Shown here: positions 9,701-20,559 of the stretch, piece by piece
Layout of the letters: every line of letters starts with the position of its first letter
Numbering within the stretch: the stretch's first letter is position 1
NCBI GenBank assembly: GCA_964019695.1
Contig: OZ026522.1
Coordinates: 62,643,811-62,707,810 of the forward strand
Source of the DNA: Loripinus fragilis
Lineage: Eukaryota > Mollusca > Bivalvia > Lucinida > Lucinidae
DNA length: 64,000 bases
Reading direction: 5' to 3'
The notes under the pieces: model-generated
Database searches by the model: none
What the model saw: the letters and a program-made list of their open reading frames with translations, nothing else
Told to the model about the DNA's origin: nothing
Translations under genes and position numbers: made by a program

Positions 9701-10840
9701 CATTAATCTGAACATTTCAGATTCACAGACATATAATTAATTGTGTCAGATACATACAGCATCTGCAGTGTCCCAAAGCTTAATTTTCAGATGGCACAAG
9801 AAATTTCAAGATGATTTCACTAGCCACAAAGATGGTTCCCCTCCTGGCCAGCCAAAACGTTTGTTATCAACTCATATTGTTGGCATATTATCGGGGTCAG
9901 CTCATAAGATTTTGACTCAGCAGTTCAAACTTAGAAAGGTTTGTGCTCGGTGTGCCCCCATCGCTTGACTAAAGAGCAAAAAGGTTACTAGTATGAAAAT
10001 GCCAATTTATCTTTAAAAAAAGTGCCAAAATGATGACAAATCTAGAATATCAGAATTGCTTACAGTTGATGGGATCTGGATATATATAGCTGAGCCCCAG
10101 AGACGCGTCAATAATAAGCAGTAGTTGTACAAAGACCCAGCTAAGCCTCTCATCTAATAGAACGGAAAGCGCGGGAAAAGTTACATATGCCTTAGTTTTG
10201 AATTCTGATTGACCCATTGCTCGGCAAGTTACAGATAGGTTCTATAAGAACAATTTAGTTTCAAAATTGAAAAGAAAAAAAACCATGAGAAAGCAAGCAT
10301 GCAACCGATCTAAGAGTTCTTTGCATTATTCATGACAATGCATGTGCCCACAAGTCTATACTGGTTCAGGATTTCCTTAGCGTGGGTTCCAGTCCGATCA
10401 TTTTTTCTTCTTTTTTATTTTTCCGTTCCTCGGTCAAAAATGACAGTCAATATTAATCGAAATCAATAACGGACAACCGATACCTTTGATATGGTATATT
10501 TTATTCTATTATTTTTTAGAATATTAGCATTAGAAAATATTGCCAAAATATTGACGACTGGACCCAGTCTAGATTTCCTGAAAACGAAAACTGTGGTACA
10601 ACTCCACAATCCATCTTATTCACCAGACTTGGGTTCCTGTAACTGTTTCCTGTTTACTTTACTGAAAAATAATCTCTCAAGACGTTGATATTAGACACAA
10701 AGCGCTCCTGACAGTTACATTGTTCAGAGTCTGCAGGGTGTGACAAAACAGTCTACTTATCTGCTTTCAGGGCCTGGATTTTAAGACTGGAAACTGAGTT
10801 GCTGTCAAGGGAGAACACATCAACCGGTTAAATAAAAGAA
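9700..10840 (+). pseudogene. mariner-type transposase, dead, with internal insertion
   Basis: The reading frame at 9,741-9,968 gives VSQSLIFRWHKKFQDD, then GQPKR, then AHKILTQQFKLRKVCARCAP, which is the helix-turn-helix and linker region of a mariner transposase. Downstream, in changing frames, follow DGIWIYIAEPQRRVNNKQ (normally GDETW...), HDNACAHKS (10,331 on) with the second catalytic Asp, and DFLKTKTVVQLHNPSYSPDL then GSCNCFLFTLLKNNLS. The third catalytic Asp of the usual PCD motif is Asn here (SCN). A KGEHINRL-like C-terminus ends near 10,830. Between about 10,381 and 10,565 a foreign segment of about 185 bp splits the D-F-L region. With stops, frameshifts and a lost catalytic residue it cannot be active. 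Family assignment is strong; the subfamily is not assigned. Confidence 0.85.
10381..10565. repeat. insertion inside the mariner relic
   Basis: The transposase reads VQDFL up to about 10,381 and resumes as LDFLKTKTVV at about 10,567. The intervening DNA contains gcgtgggttccagtcc, close to a pol III B box, followed by a T/C-rich run. This suggests a SINE fragment, but I cannot see a head or a clear target duplication. Confidence 0.45.
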
Positions 10841-11470
10841 ATATGAATCAGTCCTAAAATGCGCTTTGCAAAGCCCTAGTGCCACAATTAAATGAAGGCC
10901 CTCGTAATTGACGTTTTTCGTCTCCATCAGTACTTAATGGCCGTTTACAACGTTCTCAATGATTCAACGTTCAACGGTAGTAACGCTGAAAAGTAGGCAA
11001 ATCAGAGTAACGGTTTTCTGCATATTGTATCATGACACTATACTCAAATGTAATATTTTTCAAAATATTTCACTAGGCTTACAAATTACGGAGCGCCCAC
11101 GAAAACGTTACAACCTGACACAGATTGGGAAAATCTATAGGGGTTGGCGAAACATTATACTGGCTAACAGGATAAACTGACTTTTAGCTATTACATTAAA
11201 ATGATGGGTATGCTCAGACGAGATATACGAATGGATGGCATTGTAGGCTGGTGGACGCACAAAACATCTAACGTTACGCCATAACAACCTGACATAACAT
11301 TTTTTTCTGTTTGGATGGTAGCGAAATTGATCAGCTAGGTAGCAATGCGTGTAGTTATTAAACATGCCTTCACAAAATGCTCCCAATTTCATTGGAGCAT
11401 ATTGTGTATGCAGGGTACACAATGAGCATATTGTGTAGGGAGTACGTCCTTAGACAGAAATATGACTTAC
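10841..11470. other. no recognised exon; would be intron 1 of the minus-strand candidate
   Basis: If the exon at 11,471-11,785 is real, this is its first intron. A 95-residue minus-strand ORF at 11,135-11,422 has no domain that I recognise. Confidence 0.35.
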
Positions 11471-11785
11471 CTTATATGACGATGAATGCTTATCCATTGT
11501 ATTCCTTTTATTCCGAATAACACGACTGAGAAATATTTCATTTAATTCAAATAAACGTAAAGTCTGCATCTGACTTGAATTCGAAGGAATTGTTTCCTCA
11601 CTGATTAGGAAGTTATGAGATAAGGCAATTGCATTTAATTGATTCTGCAGAAAATCCAGTTTTGAGTAATAAATCCAAATCTCCCCCATTAAAATAGTTA
11701 ATAGGAGTAGAACGATCCCATATAAGACTTTTATGTGATACAACATGCTTGTATCTGTTAGATTAGTTCTTCTATGCGTTTCCAT
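11471..11785 (-). CDS. candidate first coding exon of a type II membrane protein (TNF-ligand-like architecture)
   Basis: On the minus strand an ATG at 11,785 opens a frame of 105 codons ending in AAG at 11,471, followed at once by GTAAGT, a consensus splice donor in phase 0. The short N-terminus carries basic residues (THRR). A hydrophobic segment (about residues 20-40, with IVLLLLTILMGEIW) forms a likely signal anchor. A stalk follows with an N-S-S sequon (residues 69-71). RNKR at residues 91-94 fits the furin consensus R-x-K-R. A type II anchor plus furin site near the end of exon 1 is the layout of shed TNF-family ligands such as EDA or BAFF types; other type II proteins share it. No TNF, C1q or collagen exon was found downstream (lower coordinates), so the function is open. 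Without the exon reading, the ORF continues only six codons past the donor. Confidence 0.45.
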
Positions 11786-12190
11786 TTAAAGTTATTTTTG
11801 TTAATTAATTACTATCTAACACAAATACTATCTAATACCTCCAATTTGAATATTTCACCCGATATTTCACTATATATTCCCACAAGAAGAGTATATCCGT
11901 AAATTAAGTTCCAGTATGCGTATCCTCCTCAGCAATTTAAAATATAAACAATCAATATTATAAGTAGGTCCACCATGCAGAAAAGTTTTTCATTCAAAAT
12001 AATCAAACGTCCATGTTGATTGCCTAATGGAGTAGGAATAATTATACTGAGCGAGCCACATCACGTGAAACTCACATGTATGCTCATTAAATATAGTAAG
12101 ACATGGGAAATCTCACTACATGTAGATACTACAAAAAGCATTGTCTTATTTGTTTACCCATACCCTATATATATAGCGTCCCTTTCATGG
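11786..12190. other. AT-rich stretch upstream of the candidate exon
   Basis: For a minus-strand gene this would hold the 5' UTR and promoter. I see no TATA box or other site that I would defend. Confidence 0.3.
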
Positions 12191-12196
12191 GACATA

Positions 12197-12264
12197 GGCA
12201 AACAGCGCAGACCCCGATCAGACGCCGCATAACCCGGCGTCTGATTAGGGCCTCCACTGTTTGC
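12197..12264. repeat. H1 hairpin element, copy 4
   Basis: Left arm ggcaaacagcgcagacccc, right arm cctccactgtttgc; apical stem gatcagacgccg / cggcgtctgatta, nearly perfect. Confidence 0.85.
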
Positions 12265-12670
12265 TTACATAATGTTCTTTTAAAATTTACATGAAAAGGA
12301 AAACTATCATCCGACAACCCTTAAAGGGAAATCGAAAGGCCCAACTGTTTGGAAATCCCATTCGGCTTAAATTGTTAATATAAACTGTAAACTTAAGTGT
12401 AAGTTAACACCAAAATGGGTAGAAGCTGAGTGGTCACTCCTTTTGGTGAAAACTTAGACGGTCAAATTTTTCTATCTGCTATTGTTGTATACATGTACAT
12501 ACAGCTATTCTCCGGATCAGTACAATCGGACATAACAAGTCTTTTAAAGCAGCGAAAAGGCTTTACCAATATCAGTGGCAGTTCAGCTGCCATCAAGTTT
12601 GGTGTAAAGTTACATTGTTTTGTCTTGTTTGTTTTACAGTGTAATGCTCTAATATAAATTCTAGCAGGCT

Positions 12671-12816
12671 CATGACGTCGAAACAACGTCGTATGAACGT
12701 CGATGCATCGATAAATGACGTCGAAACACCGTCGTATCAACGTCGATGTATCGACGTTGATACGACGTTGTTTTGACGATGCATCGACGCTGATACGACG
12801 TTGTTTCGATGTCATG
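12671..12816. repeat. nested CGTCGA-rich palindrome
   Basis: The outer arms pair catgacgtcgaaacaacgtc (12,671) with gacgttgtttcgatgtcatg (ending 12,816). Inside lies a second palindrome: tgacgtcgaaacaccgtcg with cgacgttgttttgacga, centred near 12,750. Arm sequence is built from a repeating set of gacgtcga / cgtcgtat / gatgcatcga words. It spans 146 bp. The 117-aa minus-strand ORF over it is an artefact of this repetition. Confidence 0.85.
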
Positions 12817-12829
12817 TGCTGACGTAGTT

Positions 12830-13519
12830 TTGACGTCTTTCGTCTACTAGATAGTGTTCCATGAATCGATTGTTAAGGTACACATTGTAAGCTTTATTAG
12901 ACTTCATTAGACGCTTACAAAGAGCACCTAAATACATGTAATTGCATTCTTAAAAGAATCAGCAAAGGTGCATATTTCTGTTGGATCATGTTTTCACGAG
13001 GATTACCGAGTTTATTCAGATCCTCTCGATGATGCAACTGAATAAGGCTCACAGCAAACCATAAAGCAACAATGCAAGGATACGTTTTGTACTCTTCCGC
13101 AGACACATTGTCATACTATCCAATCTAAACCCAGCAATAAAGAAATGTGGCCCTGGTTACCATACACTCTTGAAGAATCAGCAGCTTGCAAATGTTGTTC
13201 TCATTTGGTATTATCCGGTTTTCTCTACATATTTCAATTCGTTTTTGTCAAACTAAACACTAGCGAAACTTCAAAGGATCTCACAGCCTTGAACTCTTTA
13301 TAACCATTTTCTGGAATTGTTTTTTTCTTCTTCATAAAGCAACGACATCGATATATTGTAGTAAAAGGAATCCGCCTGTCTCTAATTTCTAATATATTTA
13401 TCCAATAAAAATGAACCGGTTCACGCGAAATCCCGTCTTAGGGCCAAAACGCCCGAGAAGCTAGCAGGGACTCCGAACTACATTTTAGAACTGGTTACTC
13501 CTAAAGAAAGGAGAACATT
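12830..13519. other. no gene seen
   Basis: Unremarkable AT-rich sequence; no paired repeats found. Confidence 0.4.
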
Positions 13520-13588
13520 GACAAACAGTGAAGATCTAGATGAAATGCCGCATGATGCGGCATTTCATCAATGCCTACAATGTTTGCC
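13520..13588. repeat. H1 hairpin element, copy 5
   Basis: Left arm gacaaacagtgaagatctag, right arm cctacaatgtttgcc; the apical stem gatgaaatgccgcat / atgcggcatttcatc is perfectly paired over 15 bp. The apex matches copies 1 and 2 at 3.8-4.1 kb, but the outer arms are better preserved. Confidence 0.85.
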
Positions 13589-13649
13589 ATACCAAACTCG
13601 ATGGGAAAGTAATCAAATTTAATTTGGAAACTATAACAGACACATATGA

Positions 13650-13976
13650 TGCCTCAGTCGCGTCTGGGAGTGATATAACGCCTTGCAATAAATTCAATAG
13701 ACCACTAGTGGTTGACAGATTTTCGGAAACTACTATGACTCCCATAACAACGGTGTGTACATAAAGCCAAATTTATACCTTTTTACGCCAGAAATGAGAT
13801 TTCAAAGTAATGTTAATGTCATTATGAAAAATCTAACATATTAGCTCCTGTATTATTGAATCTATTAAACTCGTTGCAAAAACGTTATAAAATACTCGCC
13901 AGCCTCGCATTTTATCGCTTTTTCCCAACTCGTTTGATAAATCCAATAAGGCATGAGCACTCATGTAAGATCCTCT
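13650..13976 (+). mobile_element. R3 palindromic repeat, copy 1
   Basis: It begins near cgcgtctgggagtgatataa, holds a palindrome ccactagtgg, then an imperfect hairpin of ttattgaatctattaaactc with its complement, and ends gcactcatgtaagatcctc. Copies lie at 40,400-40,732 (inverted) and 57,485-57,831. No coding content; MITE-like. Confidence 0.8.
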
Positions 13977-13999
13977 ATGTAGTATGTAGAGCTACTAGG

Positions 14000-14567
14000 C
14001 GTGTTATCATTGCAGTCATTTATTTATAATTATTATTATTTTTTGTAGGGGGGGGGGGTGTACAATTTGCTATAATTTTTGGGATTTTTGTATTTATCGC
14101 ATTTGCGAGCAGCGAAAGCTAACTTAAAGGCAAGCCAGTACAAACGCATCCGTCTCGCCAGAGCATCGACGCTCGCATACAAAAGGGGTCGTAGATGAAA
14201 GCACAGGCATAATGGTGAACTCGAACTAAAATAGATATGACTTACACGATTGATAATAACAGAGTCCCTTGAGTTTGCCCAATTGTTATCCATGGATGAA
14301 GTCGTATTCATAATTTATACGATTATATTTAATCAAACCATTAAGATCACATTGGTTTTGAGTTTGAAATATCTGTATGGCTTTATATTCGGCCGTAGTA
14401 TCTCTTTAAAAAATGACAAAACATAAATTATTATTTAATTACATAGGCTGAAAAAGCCGGAAAGGCATCACATTTTCGTCCATACAAAATGTAGATAAAG
14501 CTTTTGTAATTTATTGGCTCATTTTTCTAAGCTGAACACAAACACAGACAGTGTGCAGTAATAAAAC
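14000..14567. other. no gene; G-run
   Basis: A run of 11 G lies at about 14,048-14,058. A 91-aa minus-strand ORF over 14,036-14,311 shows no domain. Confidence 0.35.
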
Positions 14568-14796
14568 TACTGTCGTGCCAACCAAAAGTGACAGTGACGA
14601 CATGTTTGTTTACAATTGCTAAATCAAACATTAACTTGTGCACACCACTTGAGCTAGGGCGAATCGATAGATCAATCGTGTATTAATCCTATCCGCAGGA
14701 TAGGATTAATACACAAGTGATTTATCGATTACAATTTCCTGATAACTTTGTAAACAAAACATGTCGTCACTGTCACTCTTGGCTGGCAGAATAGTA
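14568..14796. mobile_element. palindromic MITE M1, copy 1 (229 bp)
   Basis: Left end tactgtcgtgccaaccaaaa then gtgacagtgacgacatg; the right end is the reverse complement with small changes, ending ggctggcagaatagta. The centre holds a perfect hairpin: taatcctatcc / ggataggatta. A second copy is at about 39,082-39,325, whose right end ggttggtgcgacagta confirms the terminal sequence. Confidence 0.85.
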
Positions 14797-14799
14797 CCA

Positions 14800-15526
14800 G
14801 AATTCTTTGGTTAATACAAAGATGAAACTGAGGAGTGCTACATGTTTTTTTTTATCTAAAGTGTGTGTGATTCACTAGAATTTTCTCTTCGATAGTAATC
14901 AAAAATAATGATATTATATCTATTAGGTCAAACGTTTTCATAAAATCTGATTTTATTGATACATGTAGCATTAAAGATTATGTTTCCCCAATAAAGAAAA
15001 TTAGTTGTAAGATTCCTACCAATTAAACATTGTTAAATGGAATAAAATGGCGTGTTAAACGTATTTTGCAGCCAATCGGGCATACTGCCATTATGTAACA
15101 GGTTTGTTTCCATAGGCTACTCTCTTTTCATAGTAGATTAAGCTTCTGACCAAATGCCAGACATGCAGCAAGGGCATGCAGGTTTGAAGCATGACTTAAA
15201 CATATGCGATAAGGAGTAGGCCAAACTCATGGCCTTTATGTTTGAAAAGTTCCGTTCATACCAACTTAAAACATACGAATATTAAAATTCCACAGTCATA
15301 AATTATAGCTATTATATTTTCCAGATGTGTTTAGCACTGGGGATGTACCTTTGTTGTTCGCATGCACCAAATTTAGATTTCCTCCTGATGAAGACCAATT
15401 ACATGTATGGATAACGTAAACTAATATATGCCACAAAGTAATCATCTTTTAAAATTCTCCACGATATTTATCTTAAGAATTCTGTTCATAAATATTTTCT
15501 GGTGACACAGCAGTTTTACTTTTATT
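14800..15526. other. no gene seen
   Basis: AT-rich sequence with no recognised feature. Confidence 0.4.
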
Positions 15527-15763
15527 TGAGCCGTGACATGAGATTTCCATCAATGTGGCATTTTGACAAGTGTAGACTCAGACGGGCCTGTCCAGTCTCC
15601 TATTAAGCTTAGAAACTCCAATGATGTTTGATCAGTAGCTTACAGTCAACGAATATTTAAGCGACTAGCTAAGGCTCTGATCAGTCTGCGCGCATGCGCA
15701 GGCTGGTCTGGGCCTTTGCTGGTCGCACATACCATAATGCTGGAAATCTCATGTCACGGCTCA
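15527..15763. mobile_element. P1 palindromic MITE, copy 1
   Basis: Terminal inverted repeats gagccgtgacatgagatttc / gaaatctcatgtcacggctc, flanked on both sides by ATTT, a possible 4-bp target duplication. Internally a second hairpin (tctgatcagtctgcgcgc / gcgcaggctggtctgggc) sits off-centre. Other copies: 36,635-36,871, 45,046-45,280, 59,249-59,473 and 59,753-59,985. An ORF at 15,716-16,000 starts inside it and is not a gene. Confidence 0.9.
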
Positions 15764-16302
15764 TTTTACAATGATTTGTTAGTAAACTTTATGTATCAAG
15801 TACCAATGTCGTTTCCTTTATTTGTCCTCATATTACCATTATTACAATTGAATCCAGTAGCTCCGAGCGTACGGATAAGCTGTCTTTCCGATATAATCCA
15901 AGACTATTGGAATTTTGTTCTGGTTAAAGACAACTCAGTCTATACAGTTGTCCGATTATGGCATTTCACTGTATTAACAATAGGTGTACCTCACAAGTAA
16001 GGATGCATTGACCGTTTTCTAACCGACTGCAGCCCAGTTTAGAAAGACCAGTAGACCGAAAAAAATAGTCTTCAATCATGTACATATAATCGGTCCTCGC
16101 TTGATGAATTTTGATAACAACTTAACTAACTTGAATCCTTAAAACCATTAGATTGTTGAGCAGGTTTTGGACACGAGTCTTCAGGAAAGTCGTACATGTA
16201 CACGTATATGGTCATGAGTTACATTGAATTATTCATTATATATTTGTTATGTTATCAATTCATATATTAAAATGGTCCAAAAAAGTGTGCATAAACGTGT
16301 AT

Positions 16303-16878
16303 AGGGGTACGTGCATTAAGAGGCTATTTTGGCCCCCCTATGAGGTCAAAAAATAAAAGTTGCTCTTCACATGTTTCTTCTTATTAGTTAATTAGAACAA
16401 TAGCCAAAGTGTAAAGGTCTGGTATTGATTCAACTTTTACGGTTGCTATGATAACAAAAATGGCCGCCAAAATATGCTGAAATAGGAAAATGACCATTTT
16501 GGAGCAAATTTGAGACATGTAGCAGAGGCATTAATATAGAGCACAAGCAAATACCAAAAAATATTTTCACAGATGATGAGAATTATCAAGGCACACAATA
16601 TTATTAAAAGGTTTTTTGGTATTTGCTTGTGCTGATATCTAATTTTTTAAAAATCGCTCTCCGAAAGCCTCAAGTCTGTTCTAAACTGGCTTTTCTCTAT
16701 TTTAAGCCTATTTTGTTGGCCATTCTGGTTACCATAGCAACCAGTAAGAGAAAAATAATGCCAGATTTTTACACTTGGGCTATTCTTAAAACAAACCAAT
16801 AAGATGAAATGGTGAAAAGCAACTTTCAGTTTTTGGCTCTAGAGGGGACCAAAATAGCCCCTTAATGCACGTACCCCT
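16303..16878. mobile_element. 576-bp near-complete palindrome (foldback MITE)
   Basis: Ends aggggtacgtgcattaagag and ttaatgcacgtacccct pair. Arms continue inward with agcaactt/aagttgct, ggttgctatgataac / gttaccatagcaacc, and aagcaaataccaaaaaa / ttttttggtatttgctt close to the centre (about 16,585). It holds no coding sequence. Flanks show no clear target duplication. Confidence 0.9.
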
Positions 16879-16879
16879 T

Positions 16880-17814
16880 TCACATATAAATTTCACGAAT
16901 AAACATTTCATAATGATATTAAAGTATATAAGTAATATCACATGAACCATGGGTTACAATGTAGACATTTTGCACTGAATTTTGTATTCTTGTCAGCAAC
17001 ATTTTTTGGAATTTCATAATTATTTAAAATTTGAGGAAATACATATTAACACTCAGAAATAATTTGTACCTGGATCAACCCTGGCTTTTTTCCAAGTGAT
17101 CATATTTCATTGAATCTTATATTACTGCTAAGATCTCAATGATAGCTTTCGACAAACAGTTTTTTGTGTGAGGAAATGCTAAACAATTGAAATTTCCTGC
17201 CTTTTATCACTTGGCTGGATTATCCAATCAACAAGGCACTGGCTAATTCCTATTATACATGTCAATTGATTTATGACGTATATAATTTTGCCTTTCTAGG
17301 GACACACTGGCAGTGGTCTAATGTCAAAAGGTGTGAACAGGACAATAGAGTGATTTTTTTTCAATAATTATATTGTGATCAAGACATTGTTTCTTTAATA
17401 ATAGATTATAGAAAAAATACACCATTTTAAAGCTCATTTATAAATAAAAACATTTGACTTAAGTGGAATAAACTATCTTTTCAACAATGTACCTAGGTAC
17501 ACTTTTACTATTCCAGTACTTATATTGAGTCTTCTGGAGTTGCCTTCAACTTTCACAGTTCATTTTGCTTGTTCATAGCAGTCTTTCGATGAGCAAACTG
17601 AACAATAGGAAATTGTGAATGGAAAATAGTGTAAATACAAATCTTTAGTATTAAATATTTATACAGGATCCATCTAGCTCCCAGCTCTCTACAGTACAGT
17701 CTGTATCCTAACGGTAAAGTGTTTGTGACAGTAATTCAAAGTTATGTAAGTAATACAGTGAATTTTGACAAAAGTAATGCATTGAATTAGCATTATAGTA
17801 ATGCAAATTAAGTA
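16880..17814. other. no gene seen
   Basis: AT-rich. No repeats that I could pair inside the window. Confidence 0.4.
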
Positions 17815-17950
17815 AAGGTGCAAAAATCAGGAATCGATACAACCAAGTACCATACCTGACCCAGGATATCAATGGGAAAGTGACAATCTCACAGTAAGAC
17901 ACCACAAACGAGAGCCAAGAGGTCAGCCCTTTCCCAGCAGGTGACCACGA
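17815..17950 (-). repeat. dispersed repeat R1, copy 2
   Basis: Shares aaaatcaggaatcgatacaa, ctgacccaggatatcaatgg and accacaaacgagagccaag with the copy at 945-1,058. It extends further with aggtcagccctttcccagca, matching the 49-kb copy. A minus-strand 103-aa ORF here lies on repeat DNA. Confidence 0.8.
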
Positions 17951-17959
17951 GGCAAAAAT

Positions 17960-18525
17960 AAACAGACGCGAACAAAGGCATAACAAACGAAAGACAGAAA
18001 AAACATAAAAGATCCACAAAAACTGATGAATTTATCATTACCTTGAATTACTGAAAAAATGAATTATTATTGCATTAACATTAACGATTAATTCGCCCCA
18101 TTCCTGCGTGACAATGTTAGAAATATGTCAGTATGTAATAATTAGAACTGTCAAAACATTTATGGAGATCCGTTAACCTGATTGGTCAAGAACGGTCATC
18201 TGATCGTATTGACCTGTATTTCATTTTTTCAATGAACTCAGGTTTGTATTTATGAGGGGCCGGGGCATTCACTGCAGAACTTCTTTTGTGATACTGTGCA
18301 ATGCTTCTATGAAGAGAAATGGTAAGTCAACAATACTTACACTTTCCACTAACACATATATTTTCAGGTGGAATAGCAAAGGTAAACTTACATACGAAGC
18401 TTAAATTAACAGTATTCATGCCGGTCAGCTTTCTAAAGCGATCTCGCCACCATCTTGTTTTTAACGTCGTGACGTCTACGTACGCGTCATATTGCATCAT
18501 CGTCTAAATGCACATTATATAACAT
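17960..18525. other. no gene seen
   Basis: Mostly AT-rich; no feature that I can support. Confidence 0.4.
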
Positions 18526-18600
18526 CAGTAATGTAGGAATTTAGGGAAGGTTAGTCACTCTTCCAAATGATTTCAATATATACTAAAACCAACTGCTACT
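18526..18600 (+). repeat. single 63-bp minisatellite unit
   Basis: One unit reading gtaggaatttagggaaggtt, agtcactcttccaaatgatt and tcaatatatac. The same unit forms arrays at 21.2 and 34.6 kb. The following tatactaaaaccaactgct has an inverted partner (acttggttttagtatac) just before the 21.2-kb array. Confidence 0.7.
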
Positions 18601-18619
18601 TGGTCACCTTACATTTTTA

Positions 18620-20016
18620 CGCTAGTTCAGAAAGTGAAACGTAGGGTATACAAAATTCATGTTTTTTCAAGTGAAGCAATACTTTGGTTTAAACATATTC
18701 TATTTGATCAATCACTTTTACATAGGTACAATATCATAGAAGTAGGATCTGACAGTAAGCCGTAAGGCTTATTTTGGTCATTTCCTATTAGGAAGCAATA
18801 CTTTGCCGAGACTCTGTAAGTTATTTCATTTAAAATGACGTGTTCTTCTTGCACGGACGAAGTTAGAGAAAAGGTACCCTCATTTGAAGAAGCCACACTT
18901 TCTCTACGATTTAAACCATAACACAAATTAACGTTTTTGTTTGTTTGAAGATGTTACTGGCTAGCGTTATATTTATAATAAACCTCAAAAGTTTTGATTC
19001 CATTGGACTCGTCGTTTTTGCTACTCAACAACATAAGACAACACTTTTAGCAGGTTAATCATTAAAATTCAGCTTTAAGTTTGCAATTTACATAGAGACT
19101 TTTCACTGCTCTGTACGCTTTACTGATTATCAGCGATATGGCATTGAAATTTCAGCGATTATTCATTATCACCAGACGTCACCGTCCTTCTTTGAAAATT
19201 GTAAAACAAAAATATAAATCTACCAAATCGATTTTTAAACTCTAACATGGAAACCGGAAGTGTACAGTAGTCGTAAAACAATAATCGCCAAAAAATGACT
19301 AATCAAGTTCTACTGTGTTTGGCCGACAGTGTTCAAATAAAATTAAGTGCATTTAACAATTCTACCAGGAAATACTTGTGAATTTTCAAAAATCTCGGAA
19401 AATAATGAAAAATGAAACATTTAAGAACTGCGTAAAAACTCTACCATAAGCAAAATTTCAATTGTTTGGTGTTTTCCAAGTCAGACAGACCAGTTTGTAA
19501 CCATCTAAACGTCAACTTTATAAAAACTACTCTCAAAACCATTTTTTACTAAAAAAAATACGATTTTTGAATTTTTAACCCCAAAACAATTGAAGTAGAA
19601 GAAAACTGTTCAAAAACACTGCTCAACATTTGCCCATTAAAATACACATATAGTATATACTTAAAGAATCTTCTAACGCATACAGTAAACAATTAATTAC
19701 AAATGCTTAATAATGTTAGAAGTATTCAATTTTTTGTTGCTAAACAAAAATTCAATATTATTTACATCATGTGTGAAAATTTCAAAACAATACCTTGGGT
19801 ATTATGCAAAATAAAGCTTATTTAATTCGAAAGGGTCAAAATCGGAAGTCACAAAAATTGGAATTTAGGCTCAAGTCTGCATTTCAGTGAGGCAATTTTA
19901 ATTTCATTTGTCATGCTGAACAATGAAAAACGTCATCTTGTAATAAGAAGTGCATGAAATTCACGGTGGATAAGGCTTCAGATACAATGACGAGCTTGGC
20001 AGAAAATTTTCATTGG
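18620..20016. other. no supported gene; weak minus-strand ORF
   Basis: A minus-strand frame of 72 codons at 18,708-18,926 has a fairly protein-like composition, but there is no domain and the nearby splice sites are weak. The rest is AT-rich without features. A short motif (atcttctaacgcatac) at about 19,668 has an inverted copy near 21,097. Confidence 0.3.
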
Positions 20017-20545
20017 TGGGTCACTGCCTGGTGTTTGTCTGTGGATGGGCCTACCGTGGCTCAACTGGGGGACGGTTTATTTTAGCTCTGTCTGTCTGTG
20101 AGTTCAGAGTCATTTTCTTTCTTTCATCACAGTAATAATTTGATTGTTTCCCCGCGATGATACATTGGATAAATAAGGAAGCCTCCACACGAGCTTAATA
20201 TTTTAACATAATCTAGGGCGAAGATTTGGCCAGTAAAATTAATCTAAGCCCCCAGTAACTTCGACTAAGTTTTCTAAGGCGATGTGTATTTTGTTGTTGA
20301 TTCATTGTTTGTTGTTGCTCCTATTGTTTGTGGGTGTTTTTGTATTTGGTCCTTGTTTTGTTGTGCAGTACTTAGTGTTATTTCTAGTTTTGCAATCATC
20401 TCGTTGGGGAAGAGAGAGATGGTTGCTTAAAACTTGCTTTAAATGTCATGTGTCTGTTAGTGATCTGTGTCTCTTCCTCAAGGTGCAATGTGTCGGTCTG
20501 CAGTGTGTGATTGTGGTATTTCATAACAATACCCCACTTACTTTT
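20017..20545 (+). repeat. dispersed repeat R2, copy 2
   Basis: Shares gatgatacattg, aggaagcctccac, ttgttgattcattgttt and gagagagatggttgct-type blocks with 47.81-48.69 kb, and its second half with 5.65-5.99 kb. It is not recognised as a named family. A 97-aa ORF in it is compositional. Confidence 0.75.
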
Positions 20546-20559
20546 TTCATGAGATTTAG

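Noticed and set aside
12197..12264. Rho-independent-type terminator or pre-miRNA
   Set aside because: It belongs to a dispersed hairpin family with eight copies; no T-run follows, and no other sign of a microRNA is visible.
12462..12815. 117-codon minus-strand ORF
   Set aside because: Its first third is the CGTCGA palindrome in translation (repeated KQRRI-V-D-like words); no domain in the rest.
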